64,000 bases of DNA. Source: Lepidonotus clava (Eukaryota > Annelida > Polychaeta > Phyllodocida > Polynoidae). This document shows positions 51,141 through 63,965 of the stretch, one piece after another. The stretch lies in assembly GCA_936440205.1 (NCBI GenBank), contig OW387136.1:55355718-55419717 (forward strand), given 5' to 3'. Made by a program: the position numbers and the translations under genes. Within the stretch, counting starts at the first letter, position 1; the number at the start of each line of letters is the position of its first letter. The notes beneath the pieces are model-generated. The model was given only the letters and a program-made list of their open reading frames with translations. It was not told where the DNA came from and searched no databases.

Positions 51141-52806
51141 CATTCCAGTAGTCCATCATAATTCAGAAATATTAACAGGTGAAGTATTCAAAAACACGTA
51201 TGTCAAATTTTGGTTCTATATACCACTTGGGATTTATAACACTTGTGATTTATGTGAAAAAGAAGTTAAAGCTACTCTGAACTCAGGATTGTTGGACCAT
51301 TGGCATTGCTAATTAGTCTTCAAACATTAGCAAAATCAATATGTTTCACCTGATTCTTTGTGTACCTCTTACGATTATGTAAAAACAATTCCTCCAGTGT
51401 TATTCATCTATATGTTTGTAAGAGCTGCCTGAAGACTGATATGGTCCCATCTACCTTCGGCCCATTGCTTCCTCTAGCTCCATCACCCACTATGTTTCTG
51501 GGAGAAATGAATTATTTTTCCTAGAAGATAAAACATTATGGACGTTGTTACATTGCAACTCTGTAGGGTTGGTAATTGAAATGAATTATTCACCAGCAAT
51601 TTCCTATTGGGACTGACTCCATCCAAGCTTACTTGTCTCATTATTTCTTTTTGCAATATGACCAATACCAATGCATATGTGTATCTAATTTTGTATTATT
51701 TACAAGAATACTTATCTAACCAATGAAGCTACTGCTTAAAAGTGAATGGAACATAAATGTTTGAGCTGAATGTTTCAGAATAATGAACAATGCTGAAATA
51801 AATGGATGAACAATATGGTGGACAAGTTATTTTTGCAAATTTGACATCATGTGAACACTGTCTGTTGCAGACAACCATATTTAATGCTGGAGTCAGGCCT
51901 GTAAGAGTGGGGCTGGTCATGGGAGTTGAAAGATGATTTGCATAAATGCATTACTATTTTAAAGACATGTATTATTGTATCATGAATACATTGTAATAAC
52001 TATAACACAATCCCTGTATGCAATCTGTATCACTATGAAATCGATAGGGATCAGTGAATATTATTATCATAACGTATCTATCACTGTAAAGATTGCTTTA
52101 ATGTAGTTGTGTACATCTAACAGCTGTATTCTTATCAACATCACTTGATGAAATTGATCTTGACAGACTTTAACATACATTAATATTTGTGAAGAAGGTT
52201 CCAAAGAATATGGGTATGCAAACAATGTGTAATTACATGGTCTGTGATTCATTAGCAAAAATTGAAATACGTGTTATTTCCTTTTTTCTCAGGAACTGTA
52301 TAAGGTATGATAACATGACATATGTCATCTGAAAGGTAACGTCTTTTTAAATGTTTGGCACATTGTTTGTTATTGTCATTAGTAATGAGCAATTACAGAA
52401 AAACTGTCATTTGGATCAAAATCATTGGACCTTAAAGATTACAGGGTTAACTTGGGAATTGATAAACCAAGTTGTAGGTGTACATTCTGGGGATCTCTAG
52501 GCAGTTTTTGAAAGAGCTTTTAATCTTATCTAATAGGAAATGTAGCATAAAAAACAATTTTTGCTGATTTAATTTCAATTGATTACTGCCTCATTTTGTC
52601 CTTAATCTCTCCAAAAAGACATGATATTGCACAAAAGTCATTGTGCATACAAAATATCAGTTAAGTTCTTTCATGTGAAATATATTCTGCTTTATGAATG
52701 ATAATCTAGATGAGAGACAAAAGTCACCAGATGAGAAAGGAAATTGTAAAAGGAATCATAAAGAATATTCAAAATTACGTAAGTATGAGAATAGCAGACG
52801 CTGCCT
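51141..52806. other. Intergenic, nothing recognised
   Basis: AT-rich; short ORFs without coding features. Confidence 0.5.
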
Positions 52807-53215
52807 GTAGGTGATATACCTGTATAACCATGGCAGGCGAAAGACTCCTCCCAGTAAGCAGTGCTGCTTGGGTAAAATCAATAATTGGATAGTATATAAG
52901 GGGCTGGGCCGGCAAGCGAAGCCAGAGAACACTACTTGTTTGGATCAATACGAATTTATACGATTCGGGGTTTGGTTTTAGCCATGTACGCAGACATGGG
53001 GTGACTTGGATAGGAGTTTACCATTGTGCTGCTGCACTAAGACAAGCGGACTCTTAGGACGAAGCTAGCCTTGAGCAGTGTTGAACGAGGCCGGATACTT
53101 GGGCCATAATGCACCAGCCACTGTATGCCTTTGGAATAAACATCAATAAACTTCCTCTCAGCCAAGTAGGATTCGTGTTGTGGATATGAACGCCCATTTC
53201 ACGGATGTAGTCTGT
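52807..53215 (+). mobile_element. Candidate solo LTR
   Basis: Promoter-like TATATAAGGGGCTGGGCCGG (52893 on), followed about 240 bases later by AATAAACATCAATAAACTTC (poly(A)-type words near 53134), within a block of higher GC. This order is typical of a U3-R-U5 unit. No partner copy in the window and ends are not fixed; differs from the LTR-like region at 53.6-54.4 kb. Confidence 0.35.
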
Positions 53216-53599
53216 CACTTGACTAGCGACATTAACTGAGACTATACTAGGCAGTCTGAGTAATGATTAACTGTAGTTTCCCCATATTTGAAGTAACATC
53301 CATAACCAACAGATAGCGTTCAATATCTTGAAAATAACACGACAGTTTTTCTATAATGGGTCACATACAATGCATGTGGCCGCAGGCACGAGCGCTTCAA
53401 TAAAGTTGTAAGTGTGAAGCTGCTGCCATTATTATGCATATAACTCTTTAAATATTCATCAAAACTGCATACAAAAAGCGAGTGAAATATTGCTAAGAAC
53501 TTTGTGGTGATAGTGGTGCACTGAGGTACAGTGCAAGAAAAACTAGAATAGTATATAATAAAATATTGTAAACTCGTTTGTATTGGCAAGAATATTATA

Positions 53600-54420
53600 G
53601 TGGAACTTGTAACGCTGATACGTGTGCTAAACGCCAGGCGGCGACATCGTTTAGTGGCATAGTTAAAGTATGTGGAGAGCGGTAAGGCCCCCAGGCGTAG
53701 GGACTGCAGCCGGGCTGAGGCACGTCCTGCAGGTACGCACAGGTACGATGAATGATGATGGAGACCTGTAAGGGTACGCTATGGATCGTCACATCTAACC
53801 AAAAGATGCTAAGAACAGCAGGCCTTTCCGTCAACATTAGTTTATATGATAGCTAGAAATAGAATTAGTTTATGTGAGTAAGAATGGGCAGTATGAGAGA
53901 TAAGTAAGACTTCATTAAGTAATAGTGTAAATGAGCATAGCGACAAGCCTTTTGGCTGTCGCTATATAAGTGGTATGAGACTTGAGACAGACGAGCAGAC
54001 CAAGAAAGAGTTCGAACAGAACACATGGAGCAATAGTCAGACATACGGATCACACGGGTAGTGTTAAGGATGGTAGTAACCACAATGAACAGGTGATAGT
54101 AAGGATTGGGACAGCTTAGGCTTAGCCTTACGGACTACGTGCTGGAAGTGACGGAGATCCTACCAATGGTCTCCGTTACCGGTAGAAGAGAGGTGACTCT
54201 CTCAACAGTGTAAGAGCGTATATACCTTGCGAAAGGGGAAGCTTGACCAAAGCTATACCTGGTTGGATTGTAACTGATGTGTTTGAATTGTGACAGGAAA
54301 GGAAGAAATGTATGGATGGAGAACTGTATACTTGTACCTTCGGAATATTATCATGAATGTAATAAACTGACCTCTTGCCAAGCGCGTGTTCTTTGTATAG
54401 GATTGAGCCCCTTTACTTAG
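53600..54420 (+). repeat. Probable 5' LTR region of the Ty3/gypsy element
   Basis: TATA-type box GCTATATAAGTGG near 53961 and AATAAACTGACC near 54360, spaced as U3/R/U5 signals, directly upstream of gag. Exact ends and primer site not resolved. 54421-54756 is an untranslated leader. Confidence 0.4.
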
Positions 54421-54756
54421 AATCTCTACCACTAAGAATTGAACTTTGATCCAGGATAACATCTTTCTGGAAGAAGCTAGCAACTTCAATGAATAATCAC
54501 TAAGAACTCCCCATTATCTTAGTATAACACATTTTATTAACATATCCAAGTAAAACGAAAGATCTACGATAAGCGATATAATATCACGCAGTCGAATAAT
54601 GAATAGACGAATCAGCACAGGATATGAATGAGTACGAACTTTAATAGGATACTCCCCGATAAATAAACGAACATTAAAATATAACCACCCAGCTCAATTG
54701 GTGGAGAAAATCCCGAAAAAGAACAATCTGGAGGTACGGTAGAAACTCTCGCCTAC

Positions 54757-56703
54757 ATGAGTGCCGGCCAACGGCCTGGAATTGGACGGCCCAAGGGAGC
54801 CGAGCCTACGCTCAGCGACACGGACTCCGAGGAGGGCGCATGGTGGTCTGATCAGCCACTGGGCGCCACCGGGGGTGCCGAACCCAATTGGCCGGAAAAA
54901 CATCAGCTAAGAAATAAGGGATCTTATATATCGTATAAGATTGGAATAAGAGGAGAATTAGAGGAAGACAAAGGCTTCTTCGCTCAACCTCTTTTGTTTA
55001 AGAAAGGACAAAGTCCAACATCACCTAGAGGGACAAGGAGCGACACAAACCGCTCCCGCTCTGAACGGGAATCGGGATCCCCGTTTGCGTCTCCATTGAG
55101 GCTACGAGCCGGGAGATCGCTGCGACAGGAATCTCGAGAGTTACAGGAGGAAACTGCAGAAAACTCCAACAACTCAACCCTACTCCATTACTCAGTGGCC
55201 AGTGAGTCGGAGGACGAGCTAACCTCCACGATACTAGAGGAAAACCGCTCGCACACGGTAAAGCCGACACCTCAAAATCGTGATACAACAAGAACCGAGC
55301 AAGTCAGTGGGGCATCCTTGCCGACCACCTCTACTCCCGCCGCCGTGGGCGCAACTTCCACGCCCATAGGAAGACATTTTCCACAAATCGGGAAAGGTGG
55401 TATTAGTGAGGTAAAACATAAAAAGAAAAAACACGGGACTGTAGAGAAAGACTTGACTCGAACCCCACCTGAACCAGAATCGTCAGAAGACGAGCACGAG
55501 CACGAGCACGAAGAAGAAGAAGAGAGCACAGATACCGGAGGCGTAGCTAGACAACTATTCAGAATGGCAGATAGAGGGGGACCTAGTTTAAAACTCCCAG
55601 AATTTTCGGGAAAACCAAATGAAAGGGTAGACCAGTATTTTAGTGAGTTGGAAAATATGTCAAAGATCTATGGATGGGACCAGGATAAAGCATTAGCGAT
55701 GGCCTTACATGGTCTTAAGGATAGGGCACGCGATTGGGTGAACACCCTCTCGCCAGTTAAGAGAGACTCACCGGATCACCTGAAGGAAGCTATGGTAGCT
55801 ATCTTCGGAGACAGACGTCCTTCGTGGCAGCGATACAAAGATATCGTTAACATGAAACAAATGTCAGATCAGTCGGTGATTGAGTTCGCTGGAGGTTTGA
55901 GACAGCAACAGTTTAGAACAGGTATTGAGGAAAGTGTAATATTGGCAGTATTCATAGATGGCTTGTTACCAACTATAGCCAAACAAGTAGCAATACTGAA
56001 CCCGGAAACTTTCGACGTGGCGGTGCAAGCCGCCACTCGATTGGAGTCTTTAGAAAGGGGTAAGAAAGGAGGATTGAAGGTGTCCCTGGCTAACATACAG
56101 ACACAGGACACCTCAACACGTAGTGTAGAGGAAATTGAGGAAGAAGAGAGAATGTTAGTAAGTAAGTTCGATAACCTGTTAGCTGCTCTTAATCAATCTA
56201 GGAGTTGGAAATTTGATGATAGAAAGGAAGGAGAAAGAATAAAGGATTTAGGAACTGAAGAGAAGCAAAGTACTGGTAGATGTGGTCCCGAACCACAGAA
56301 AGGTAGACCGGGCCGTCGCTACTCATCCAGCTCCGCACCAGATCTTAGATCTGAAAGCCCAGCGGGTAGAGAGACTCGTAGGGTAACATTTGATGACGAT
56401 CGAGAGGAGGCAGAATCCTCCGTAGCATACGATCAACCTATGGGCTCGCCTTTAGGTAACCCGTTTCGTTTTGGAAACGTGGGGGATAGAAGAATGCGCG
56501 GACAGCCGTTTTCGTTGCGAAGCGGATATTGCGCAGTACACGAATCAAGATCACATAGCACAGATAATTGCTTGTGGTTGAGGGGTAAAATCCAGGAGCT
56601 GAGGGAAGAAGCTCTCCGGGATAAATTTAGAGCGCTTAGCCCGGGAAAGAAATGGGGTAATACTAAGCCGGGAAACTGGTCAGCAGGTCCGCCACGCCAA
56701 TAA
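54757..56703 (+). CDS. gag: Ty3/gypsy Gag-like protein
   Basis: A 648-residue open frame. Residues 1-260 are polar, Ser/Glu-rich and probably disordered, with an acidic EHEHEHEEEEE run. Residues ~270-430 (LKLPEFSGKPNERVDQYFSE, ARDWVNTLS, FGDRRPSWQRYKDI, SVIEFAGGLRQQQF) form the retrotransposon Gag capsid-like domain. Near residue 590, CAVHESRSHSTDNC is a C-x2-H-x4-H-x4-C zinc-binding motif as seen in many Gag proteins in place of the usual CCHC knuckle. Basic C-terminus. This frame itself looks whole. Confidence 0.85.
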   Translation: MSAGQRPGIGRPKGAEPTLSDTDSEEGAWWSDQPLGATGGAEPNWPEKHQLRNKGSYISYKIGIRGELEEDKGFFAQPLLFKKGQSPTSPRGTRSDTNRSRSERESGSPFASPLRLRAGRSLRQESRELQEETAENSNNSTLLHYSVASESEDELTSTILEENRSHTVKPTPQNRDTTRTEQVSGASLPTTSTPAAVGATSTPIGRHFPQIGKGGISEVKHKKKKHGTVEKDLTRTPPEPESSEDEHEHEHEEEEESTDTGGVARQLFRMADRGGPSLKLPEFSGKPNERVDQYFSELENMSKIYGWDQDKALAMALHGLKDRARDWVNTLSPVKRDSPDHLKEAMVAIFGDRRPSWQRYKDIVNMKQMSDQSVIEFAGGLRQQQFRTGIEESVILAVFIDGLLPTIAKQVAILNPETFDVAVQAATRLESLERGKKGGLKVSLANIQTQDTSTRSVEEIEEEERMLVSKFDNLLAALNQSRSWKFDDRKEGERIKDLGTEEKQSTGRCGPEPQKGRPGRRYSSSSAPDLRSESPAGRETRRVTFDDDREEAESSVAYDQPMGSPLGNPFRFGNVGDRRMRGQPFSLRSGYCAVHESRSHSTDNCLWLRGKIQELREEALRDKFRALSPGKKWGNTKPGNWSAGPPRQ

Positions 56704-56762
56704 AATTAGAGCTTTATCTGACGGACGGACCGGAGAAAACTGATAGAGGAAATGGACCTATC

Positions 56763-59700
56763 TTGCTTGAGGTAAAGGTAGGAAATCAAACGGTCAGAGC
56801 ATTGGTAGATACAGGAGCTAGTGATTGCTTCATTTCAGGTAAATTTAGAAAGACCATAGCTAAGTCGGCAATACACGACATCATTCCTGTAGTAGAAAAG
56901 GAGGTTAATTTAGCTAATAATACTGTTCAGATCATATTAGAAACAATAAGACTCGAGATTAAAATTAAAGATTCTAGAGTGTTCTACGACTTCCATGTGG
57001 TGGAATCCCTTTGTCATGACATGGTGATTGGCCGTAACCTGTTAGCAGCCTTGCGGTCGGACCTGTCGTTGCCGGGGCCCCACTTGGATGTTTTTTGTGG
57101 ACACCCGATATTTAGTCTAGAAAAAGTAGAAGTCAAACCACACACTGAACAGATAATACCAGTCACCATCTGGAAAAAGCACCCAGTCACCCACAATAAC
57201 GCTGTTTTTTGTGCCCCATCGGTAACCGCACCAGTAGTGGTAGAAGCGGGAGTGAATCAGTGTGGCAGACAATGGTGGATGAAGATTTTGAATCCGCTAG
57301 AAAGACCTTTGTATGTGCTACCTACGGATGTATTGGGTTTTTGTGAAATGGGCCGAATCCCTTTTAACCATCGAAAACAGATACCAGAATTTATCAATAA
57401 ACAGAAATTAATTAGAACGGGAACCCCGAAGGGCATTGTTGGCTTTGCCATAGAAACCCTCGAGGGGGGCGTTGTGACGGGCGAGAATCATTCGCGGAAG
57501 GCCGCGTCTCGCGAGCAGGACGACATTGACCGTATAGACCTGTCAGAGTCGTGCCTCAGTGGGGACCAAAAGCAAATGTTTAAGAAAATGCTCAGACGAA
57601 ATAGAGGTAGTTTGGCCTTCTCAATGGCGGAGTTAGGTCAATGTGAGATTGCCCCTATGGATATTAAAATCGATAGTAAAGCCGGAATAATCTCATCACG
57701 ACTGTATCGGTATTCACCTCAAAAGATGGATATCATTGATGAGCAAGTTACTGAGAGGGTGAGCGCCTCGACGGTAGCTTGCAACAGGCGGCAGTGGGCT
57801 CGCGAGAGTCCGGGGCACGTTAAATTTCATCAATATAGTGCAGGGGAGAGTTTTGTCGACAACTGAAGGCCCCCGTGACTAACGTAGGATGAATGGACAT
57901 CCTACTGTGGAACCGTCTAGTCGCCGCGCATATCGGGCTGCCGGACTTTTTACCAGTTTCCCACCGGTAAGTGGTATGTGCGTGGTACGGGGTCGACAGA
58001 CCTCACCTAAGCTTCTGACAGTAGTAACATCGCTCAGAAGTGAACAGGCAAGGCCAGTGAAAACGGTCAAAGTTCAGTGTGGGTTGGCAAGATTCACCTG
58101 GATCAGACCGTCGGTGACCGACCGGGTTTACCCCGGGAGCTGGTAATCGCTATCGACTGGGTCGCTGGCCGGTTGTCTCTGATGCCTCGAGGATTTCCTT
58201 TTCCGGCTTTGCCTCGACATAACGGTAAAGAGACAGCTCAATGTACAGTCAGGCCATGGTAATGCTAAACACGCCTATTCAAGACCTTATTTCTTGAATT
58301 AGTGTAGGTTATGGTTGAGCCATGCTCTCTGTGATCAGAAAACATCAAGTTTGAAAAGAACATTCTGGGAAGCAGAGTGAGCCACTAGGGCTGGAAAGGA
58401 TCCTAGCTCAGGTTGCACTCCACTATGTCTGATGACATAAGGGAAGACCAAAGGGATCAAGCGGAAACAACTGATAGAGTTAGGAGTGATCGAACCTAGC
58501 GAGTCTGCCTGGCGCAGTCCCTTGGTAGTAGTACAGAAAAAGGACGGAAAACCACGTCTCTGTACGGACTTTAGGATGTTAAATATGATAACGTTCAAAG
58601 ATAAATTCCCAATGCCCACAGCCTGATCATTGTTCTTGTACATGGCCTACAAACGACCGACCATTTGGTCGGCCCTAGATTTGCTGAGTGGTTACCATCA
58701 ATGTGTTATAGAACCCGCGTCGCGGAAATATACCGCCTTCGAGACACCCATGGGAGTGTACCACTATAAGAGGGTACCTTTCGGGCTAGTCGGGGCTCCT
58801 TGGCAATTTACTAGGGTTATGGCTATAGCTTTGAAAGGGCTAGTTCCAAGAGTATGCTTAGCATACCTGGACGACGTGATCGTATACGATTCTACGTTCG
58901 AAGAACACCTACATAGTGTAGAATTAGTACTGCAGGCACTGCAGCGCGCAGGGCTGAAGCTGAAGCCGTCCAAGTGCGAGTGGTGCCGCGCTGAAATAAA
59001 TTTCCTCGGTCATAGAGTCAACGCCGAGGGTTTGCGGACGCAGCCACAGATAGTGGAAAGGGTGAAAGCGTTCCGCCGACCACACAATGTTAAGACAGTC
59101 AAATCATTTCTGGGTTTTTGCAACTATTATAGGGCATTTGTTCCTAATTTTGCATCCCTTAGTATCCCTCTGAATCAGTTGTTGAAAATAAAAAACGTCT
59201 TTGAATGGACAGAAGAATGTGAGAAAGCTTTTCAGGCTATAAAGGAGCGCTTAACGACTCCTCCCCTACTGATACATCCAGAAATCAGCGGGCATTTCTA
59301 TGTGTTGACGGACGCGTCAGATACAGCGTGTGGTGCTGCTATATGCCACCTACGAGAAGGAATGTACCGACCTATAGCGTTTTGGGGAACGGCACTTAGA
59401 GAAGCTGAGTTGAATTACACAGTTACTGAGAAAGAAGCGCTTGCAGTGGTAAAAGCATTAAAAAACTATGAAGATATGTTACAAGGTGCTAAGGTTACTA
59501 TCATTACGGACCACAAGCCCTTGATACCACTACTACAGAACGCTTATAAGGCACCATCCTCTCGATTGAAGAGATGGGCGTTAGCACTGACTGACTTTGA
59601 TTTTGATATAAAACATGAGCCAGGGGCAACACACTACTTGCCAGACTATTTATCAAGAGTCCAACCAGACGAGGAAGAAAAAGACGAGATCACCGAATCC

Positions 59701-61584
59701 CACAAGGAATTTGAACCAGAAGTGGGTTGTGAGCTCTTGTCGGCTAGCCTTAACAGTAAAAGAATTACCGGTAAAAGTGACTATGAACTGATGGCGGTAT
59801 ACCCTGTCCAAACTGATATAGATCTCTCAATCTTTATTGCTCAACAAGCAAGAGATGGGGACTGTAGAGGGTTGATTGAATACATACGAAATGACAAACT
59901 CCCAGAGGATCCGGACAAGGCGCGTGTTATAGTAGCCCGAGCGGAAACATTGGGGCTAGTACCGCCTGGGATCCTGTGTAAATTCACGATACCTCATGGG
60001 AAACATAAACCGAAGAATACCAAATTGACCCCAAGAATCATGGTACCCCCATGCCTTATTGAACGAATTTTAAAACTATTACATGATAGCATTTTGGCAG
60101 GCGGTCATATAGGTACAGAGGCCCTAACACAGAGGGTTACGTCTAAGTTTTATTGGTTGGGTATGCATAAAGATATAGCCGAATATATTAAATCATGTCG
60201 AGTATGTGCTTTGCGGAAAAGAGCACCACACTTTAAAGCATTAGCAAAATCCTGGGATAGGCCTAGATACCCTTGGCAATGGGTACAATGTGACTTTATC
60301 GGTCCTATTAAACGCGCTAAGGACGGCTCCAGGTACATAATGACATTTATAGATTTGCTCACGGGTTGGCCAGAGGCCTTCCCCACCAAGGACTCCACAG
60401 CAGCAACAGCGGCTAAGGTGTTCCTACAAGAGCTGGTGTGCAGGTATGGTAGGATTGAGAGATTACACTCTGATAGGGGTGCTACGTTTTTGTCTGATTT
60501 CTTCAAAGAAGTCACGCGTCGAGTCGGGTGTACGCAAACGTTCACCACCGGCCGGATGCCGACAGGAAACGCTAGAGTAGAAAGGATGCACAAAAGCCTT
60601 GAGGACATTATGGCTTGCTATGTGTCGGACGACCATACTACATGGCCAGACCTGATACCGATCGCTCTGTGGACGTTGCGTTCAACGGTCAGTGTGCGCT
60701 CGGGCTTCGCACCGTACACATTACTGTATGGACGAGACCCAGTAAGCATGGGAATGCCTGAGCACAATGAAATTCCCATGTCACTTAATGATAATGAAGC
60801 ATTCTTAGAAATAAAAGATAACATCGCTTTATTTAGACATATGGCTGAGGATGTTGTTGAGAAATATGAAAGTGAATTGAGGGCCCGTATCGATGAAAGA
60901 GCAAACCCCGCCGTCTTTTATGCAGGAGACTTAGTTTATATGTACGATCCCTTGTGCGCAGGGAATAGAGTCTCTAAATTTTCAAATAGGTATCGGGGAC
61001 CATTTAGGATAGAAGAAGTGAAAGGGGATCATGTAGTTCGCTTAACCTCATTAGCAGACGGAAGGGAAATTCCCCATTTAGTCAACGTATCGAAGCTCAA
61101 ACGTGCTTATGTGCCCTGGAATCCCGTAAAAAACAAGCCAGTCGCTCCAGAATATGTGCCTCAAGATAAGTCTGACCAGCAGTCGAACCAAGCCCAGGAA
61201 GACCCAGTAACAGAGGAACGTATACCTGTTGCTGGTGGGTCCCGTGACGAGGGAGACTCCCCGAAAGCCGGCGGAGAGTCGTTGGTAACAAGCCAGCAAA
61301 CGAATGATCGTGAAAACGTTCACGAGGACGTTACAGGTAACGATACAGTTACGCGTCCGAATGACATTAGCACACATGCTGGGGAAACAAATGTACCAGC
61401 CGAGTGTGAAGAAAACGTTCGCACGGATAGTCGCGAATATGGGAATAAAAAGGAACTAATTGGCGAAACGACCAATCCATTGCGCTCTCACTCGCTTCCA
61501 GAGGATAGCAGCAAGGAGCCCGAAGGAAGCGAGCTAACTGCTGATCAGCATCCGTCGGGAAGAGCGACCAGTACAGCCTCCTGA
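56763..61584 (+). pseudogene. pol: Ty3/gypsy Pol region (protease, RT, RNase H, integrase), broken
   Basis: Protease motif ALVDTGASDCFIS near 56800. Reverse transcriptase around 58.5-59.2 kb with LAYLDDVIVYDS (YLDD at 58864-58875) and NFLGHRVNAEG. RNase H at about 59.25-59.67 kb (VLTDASDTACGAAI, ELNYTVTEKEALAV, TDHKPL). Integrase from about 60.1 kb with an HHCC zinc domain (GGHIGTEAL... SCRVCALRK) and the acidic triad carried by QCDFIGPI, HSDRGATF and NARVERMHKS, followed by a GPFRIEEV-type chromatin/GPY-like segment. The region is broken, roughly two interruptions. Confidence 0.88.
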
Positions 61585-61623
61585 GACCCTCCACCGCCTG
61601 AAACGCCTGAAATCTCCGGGGAG

Positions 61624-61905
61624 ATGCCTAAAAAGAACACTACCCACGATCCGCTATTGCTCCTTAGGACCCCCAAGGAGACAGGCAGGGCCCCACGCAA
61701 ACGCGGTCGACCACGTAAGAACTCGGCACCGGATGGGTCCCGTAGCGATACGGTGGATTCAATAAAAGAACGACCTCACAACGATGAGAAGGTTTCTTCC
61801 GTTGACTCCGTTCAACAAAAACCTCACTATAATTTAAGGAATGTCCAACGAAAGGACTACCGTGAAATAGCAGAAAACAGACCGTCAACGGACAGGGATG
61901 CATAG
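61624..61905 (+). CDS. Short basic ORF after pol with AT-hook-like motif
   Basis: Ninety-three residues, very basic, with RKRGRPRKN (AT-hook type) and PHYNLRN, the kind of tail often found at the end of Ty3/gypsy Pol. Part of the element; independent role unknown. Confidence 0.45.
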   Translation: MPKKNTTHDPLLLLRTPKETGRAPRKRGRPRKNSAPDGSRSDTVDSIKERPHNDEKVSSVDSVQQKPHYNLRNVQRKDYREIAENRPSTDRDA

Positions 61906-62589
61906 GGCTGGCCGTGTATCGCCTAGATGCAATCCTTTGTAATTAAAAATGAATTAAATAAAGTTACGATACTAATTAAAAGGAGGCATTCATATAAGGG
62001 ACACAATTCCACTAACCCTACAATACGGGGATGTGAAGACACCTTAAGAAAACGAAAAACATTAATAAACCCATTTTTCGGGTAGAGGTCTAAAAGTCAA
62101 AATTCTGATCGAACCACTCCTATAAAAGAGAAATTAATGGTAGATCAAAACGGACCTGAACAGGTGAGGTCAACCTGCTAAGAAAAGTAAAAGGAACCTG
62201 AACTTTGTTCGAAATAAAAGTCCTGAGAGGTATCTAAACTATCGGTAAAAGTGAAATCGGTGAATCAAAATAATTAAAACAAAGGCCATTGTGTTTCGCG
62301 AAAGTCGCTGGAGAGAGACGCGACTGTTTAAAAAAAAAAAAAAAAATGCCATGACGTAAGGATGCCAAATGGTGAGCAACTGGGGGATGGTATCGGACCA
62401 TGAGTCACACATGGTCTGGACGCCCTTACCTGACGATAATTTATTCTGAATTGATTTGGTGTTGAGACCCGAGATATAAGGACCTGAGATACCTTTGTTA
62501 GGTCCAGTCAGAGATGAACAGCCGAGGGAAATGGTCATAACCACCTCGCTCATCTTTTTACTGGCCGATAACCAGACGACACAAAGGAG
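61906..62589 (+). other. Untranslated stretch of the Ty3/gypsy element
   Basis: AT-rich at first, with AAAAGGAGGC near 61979 (a short purine tract) and an A run at 62331-62346. No coding region supported. Confidence 0.4.
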
Positions 62590-63207
62590 TTGCGACAACG
62601 CCGGGAGTTGAGACCCTACAAACGGACAGAGTGGATTACGCACGGCAACATTCCCTTCCTACCATGTTGGAAGAGAGACCGAGAGCATGGGACGACCATG
62701 TTTGGTCGCAACCTCGGAACGGCGGAACATTGTTTCTTTCCCAGTAACGATAGGGAGCCGACGCTGGGAAAGTCACTAACGGTTTGTCCTTTTGTTGAAC
62801 ATTACGTACTCAAGGAAAACCTACATGTGGTGTATATACCTGTTGTTGAGCAGGACGCCCAGTTCTATCGAGCCGTCTCTGGGACACCGAACCTAAGACT
62901 GAGGGTTGAGGCACTGCAGGGGGACGTTCTGGCGATGCCCTATACGCCGCGGCTGCAGAACGGACACCGTTACATGGAACGCCCGAACGGACACTGCTGT
63001 TGCCCAACATGTTTGCAGGACATGCTGAGTACGATGAATCTTCGATCGTGCGGAGAACTAAAGAACGCCGTAATTACTAGTTTCGCCCTGGGCGAATTAC
63101 CCGCACCCATTACGTATCGGAGACCGGAAATACTGTTTCAATCTTGGGACAGTGCCTTTCCGCCTGCCTTGAACAACCCCAGAACTACCAACCCATGCTC
63201 CAACTAG
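62590..63207 (+). CDS. Unknown ORF downstream of pol (205 residues)
   Basis: Not recognised. Open frame in the same strand as gag-pol with balanced composition; contains CPFVEHYVLKENLHVVYIPV and a Cys/His cluster GHCCCPTCLQDM that could bind zinc. No signal peptide or membrane segment, so not a typical env. The start may be later (Met at 62698). A chance ORF is possible but its length and composition argue for an accessory gene of the element. Confidence 0.4.
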   Translation: MRQRRELRPYKRTEWITHGNIPFLPCWKRDREHGTTMFGRNLGTAEHCFFPSNDREPTLGKSLTVCPFVEHYVLKENLHVVYIPVVEQDAQFYRAVSGTPNLRLRVEALQGDVLAMPYTPRLQNGHRYMERPNGHCCCPTCLQDMLSTMNLRSCGELKNAVITSFALGELPAPITYRRPEILFQSWDSAFPPALNNPRTTNPCSN

Positions 63208-63320
63208 GACCCGATGGAAGGTGCGTTACGCAACTGATTAAAAAATTATACAACACGGACAAATCTATAGTAGAAGTGTATCAAAAGCTATGAACTATTT
63301 TTATTCTCTACTCTAAGTAA

Positions 63321-63965
63321 ATGAGGGTAAGAGTCTACAGCCAGTCCGGAAGAGAGGGAGCGTTTGGCCAACGCTGGACGAGCCGACGTACCTCCCGGTA
63401 CAGCAGCACAAGGTCCCTGATAAAGTCCACACTGGACGCCGGGAGAGCAAGGGCGGCCGGCGCAGAAGGCGCAGCTGCGGAAGACGCGGCTGCGGGAGGA
63501 AGCGATACTGTAGGAGCAGGTGCGAGACCCAGTGGCGCGTCCAGGGACGAGCCCACCTGCTCTGCAAGATCCCGAGCTATCGCCCGGATCTGTTCAATCT
63601 CCCGGGGTGATAATGGACCCGACGTGGACTGCACCGGGGCTCCACTATCGATACCAGAAATCATGGGCGAAGATGAGTCTTTACTAGAAGCGATAGTAAG
63701 GGAGTGCGAAAGAGAGGCAGCCGCCCTGGGAGCGGATGCCCTCTTGGACATATTGCGTGCCTGCGAGCAGGGATTCAGATCGGAGGGAGTGATGGACATG
63801 GCATCGGAGGTTTTTGATATGCCAACAGGTACTCCGGTGTTTCCAGTAACACCACGCTCACCTTCACCCCCATTGGTTTTGCCCGAGTCGCCAGGAGCGC
63901 CCATAGTTAATGTCGATCCTTCCCACATTGAGGACGCAGGAGCTAGGAGATCAAGGTCGAATTGA
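63321..63965 (+). CDS. Unknown plus-strand ORF overlapping the antisense ORF
   Basis: 214 codons from Met 63321, Ala/Gly/Arg-rich at first, then from Met 63663 an acidic helical part (GEDESLLEAIVRECEREAAA, DALLDILRACEQGF) and a Pro-rich end. Only one of the two overlapping frames need be real; the second half of this one has coding-like composition. Confidence 0.3.
   Translation: MRVRVYSQSGREGAFGQRWTSRRTSRYSSTRSLIKSTLDAGRARAAGAEGAAAEDAAAGGSDTVGAGARPSGASRDEPTCSARSRAIARICSISRGDNGPDVDCTGAPLSIPEIMGEDESLLEAIVRECEREAAALGADALLDILRACEQGFRSEGVMDMASEVFDMPTGTPVFPVTPRSPSPPLVLPESPGAPIVNVDPSHIEDAGARRSRSN

Noticed and set aside
60150-60608. A 152-codon minus-strand ORF
   Set aside because: It is the shadow of the integrase-coding strand and has no features of its own.
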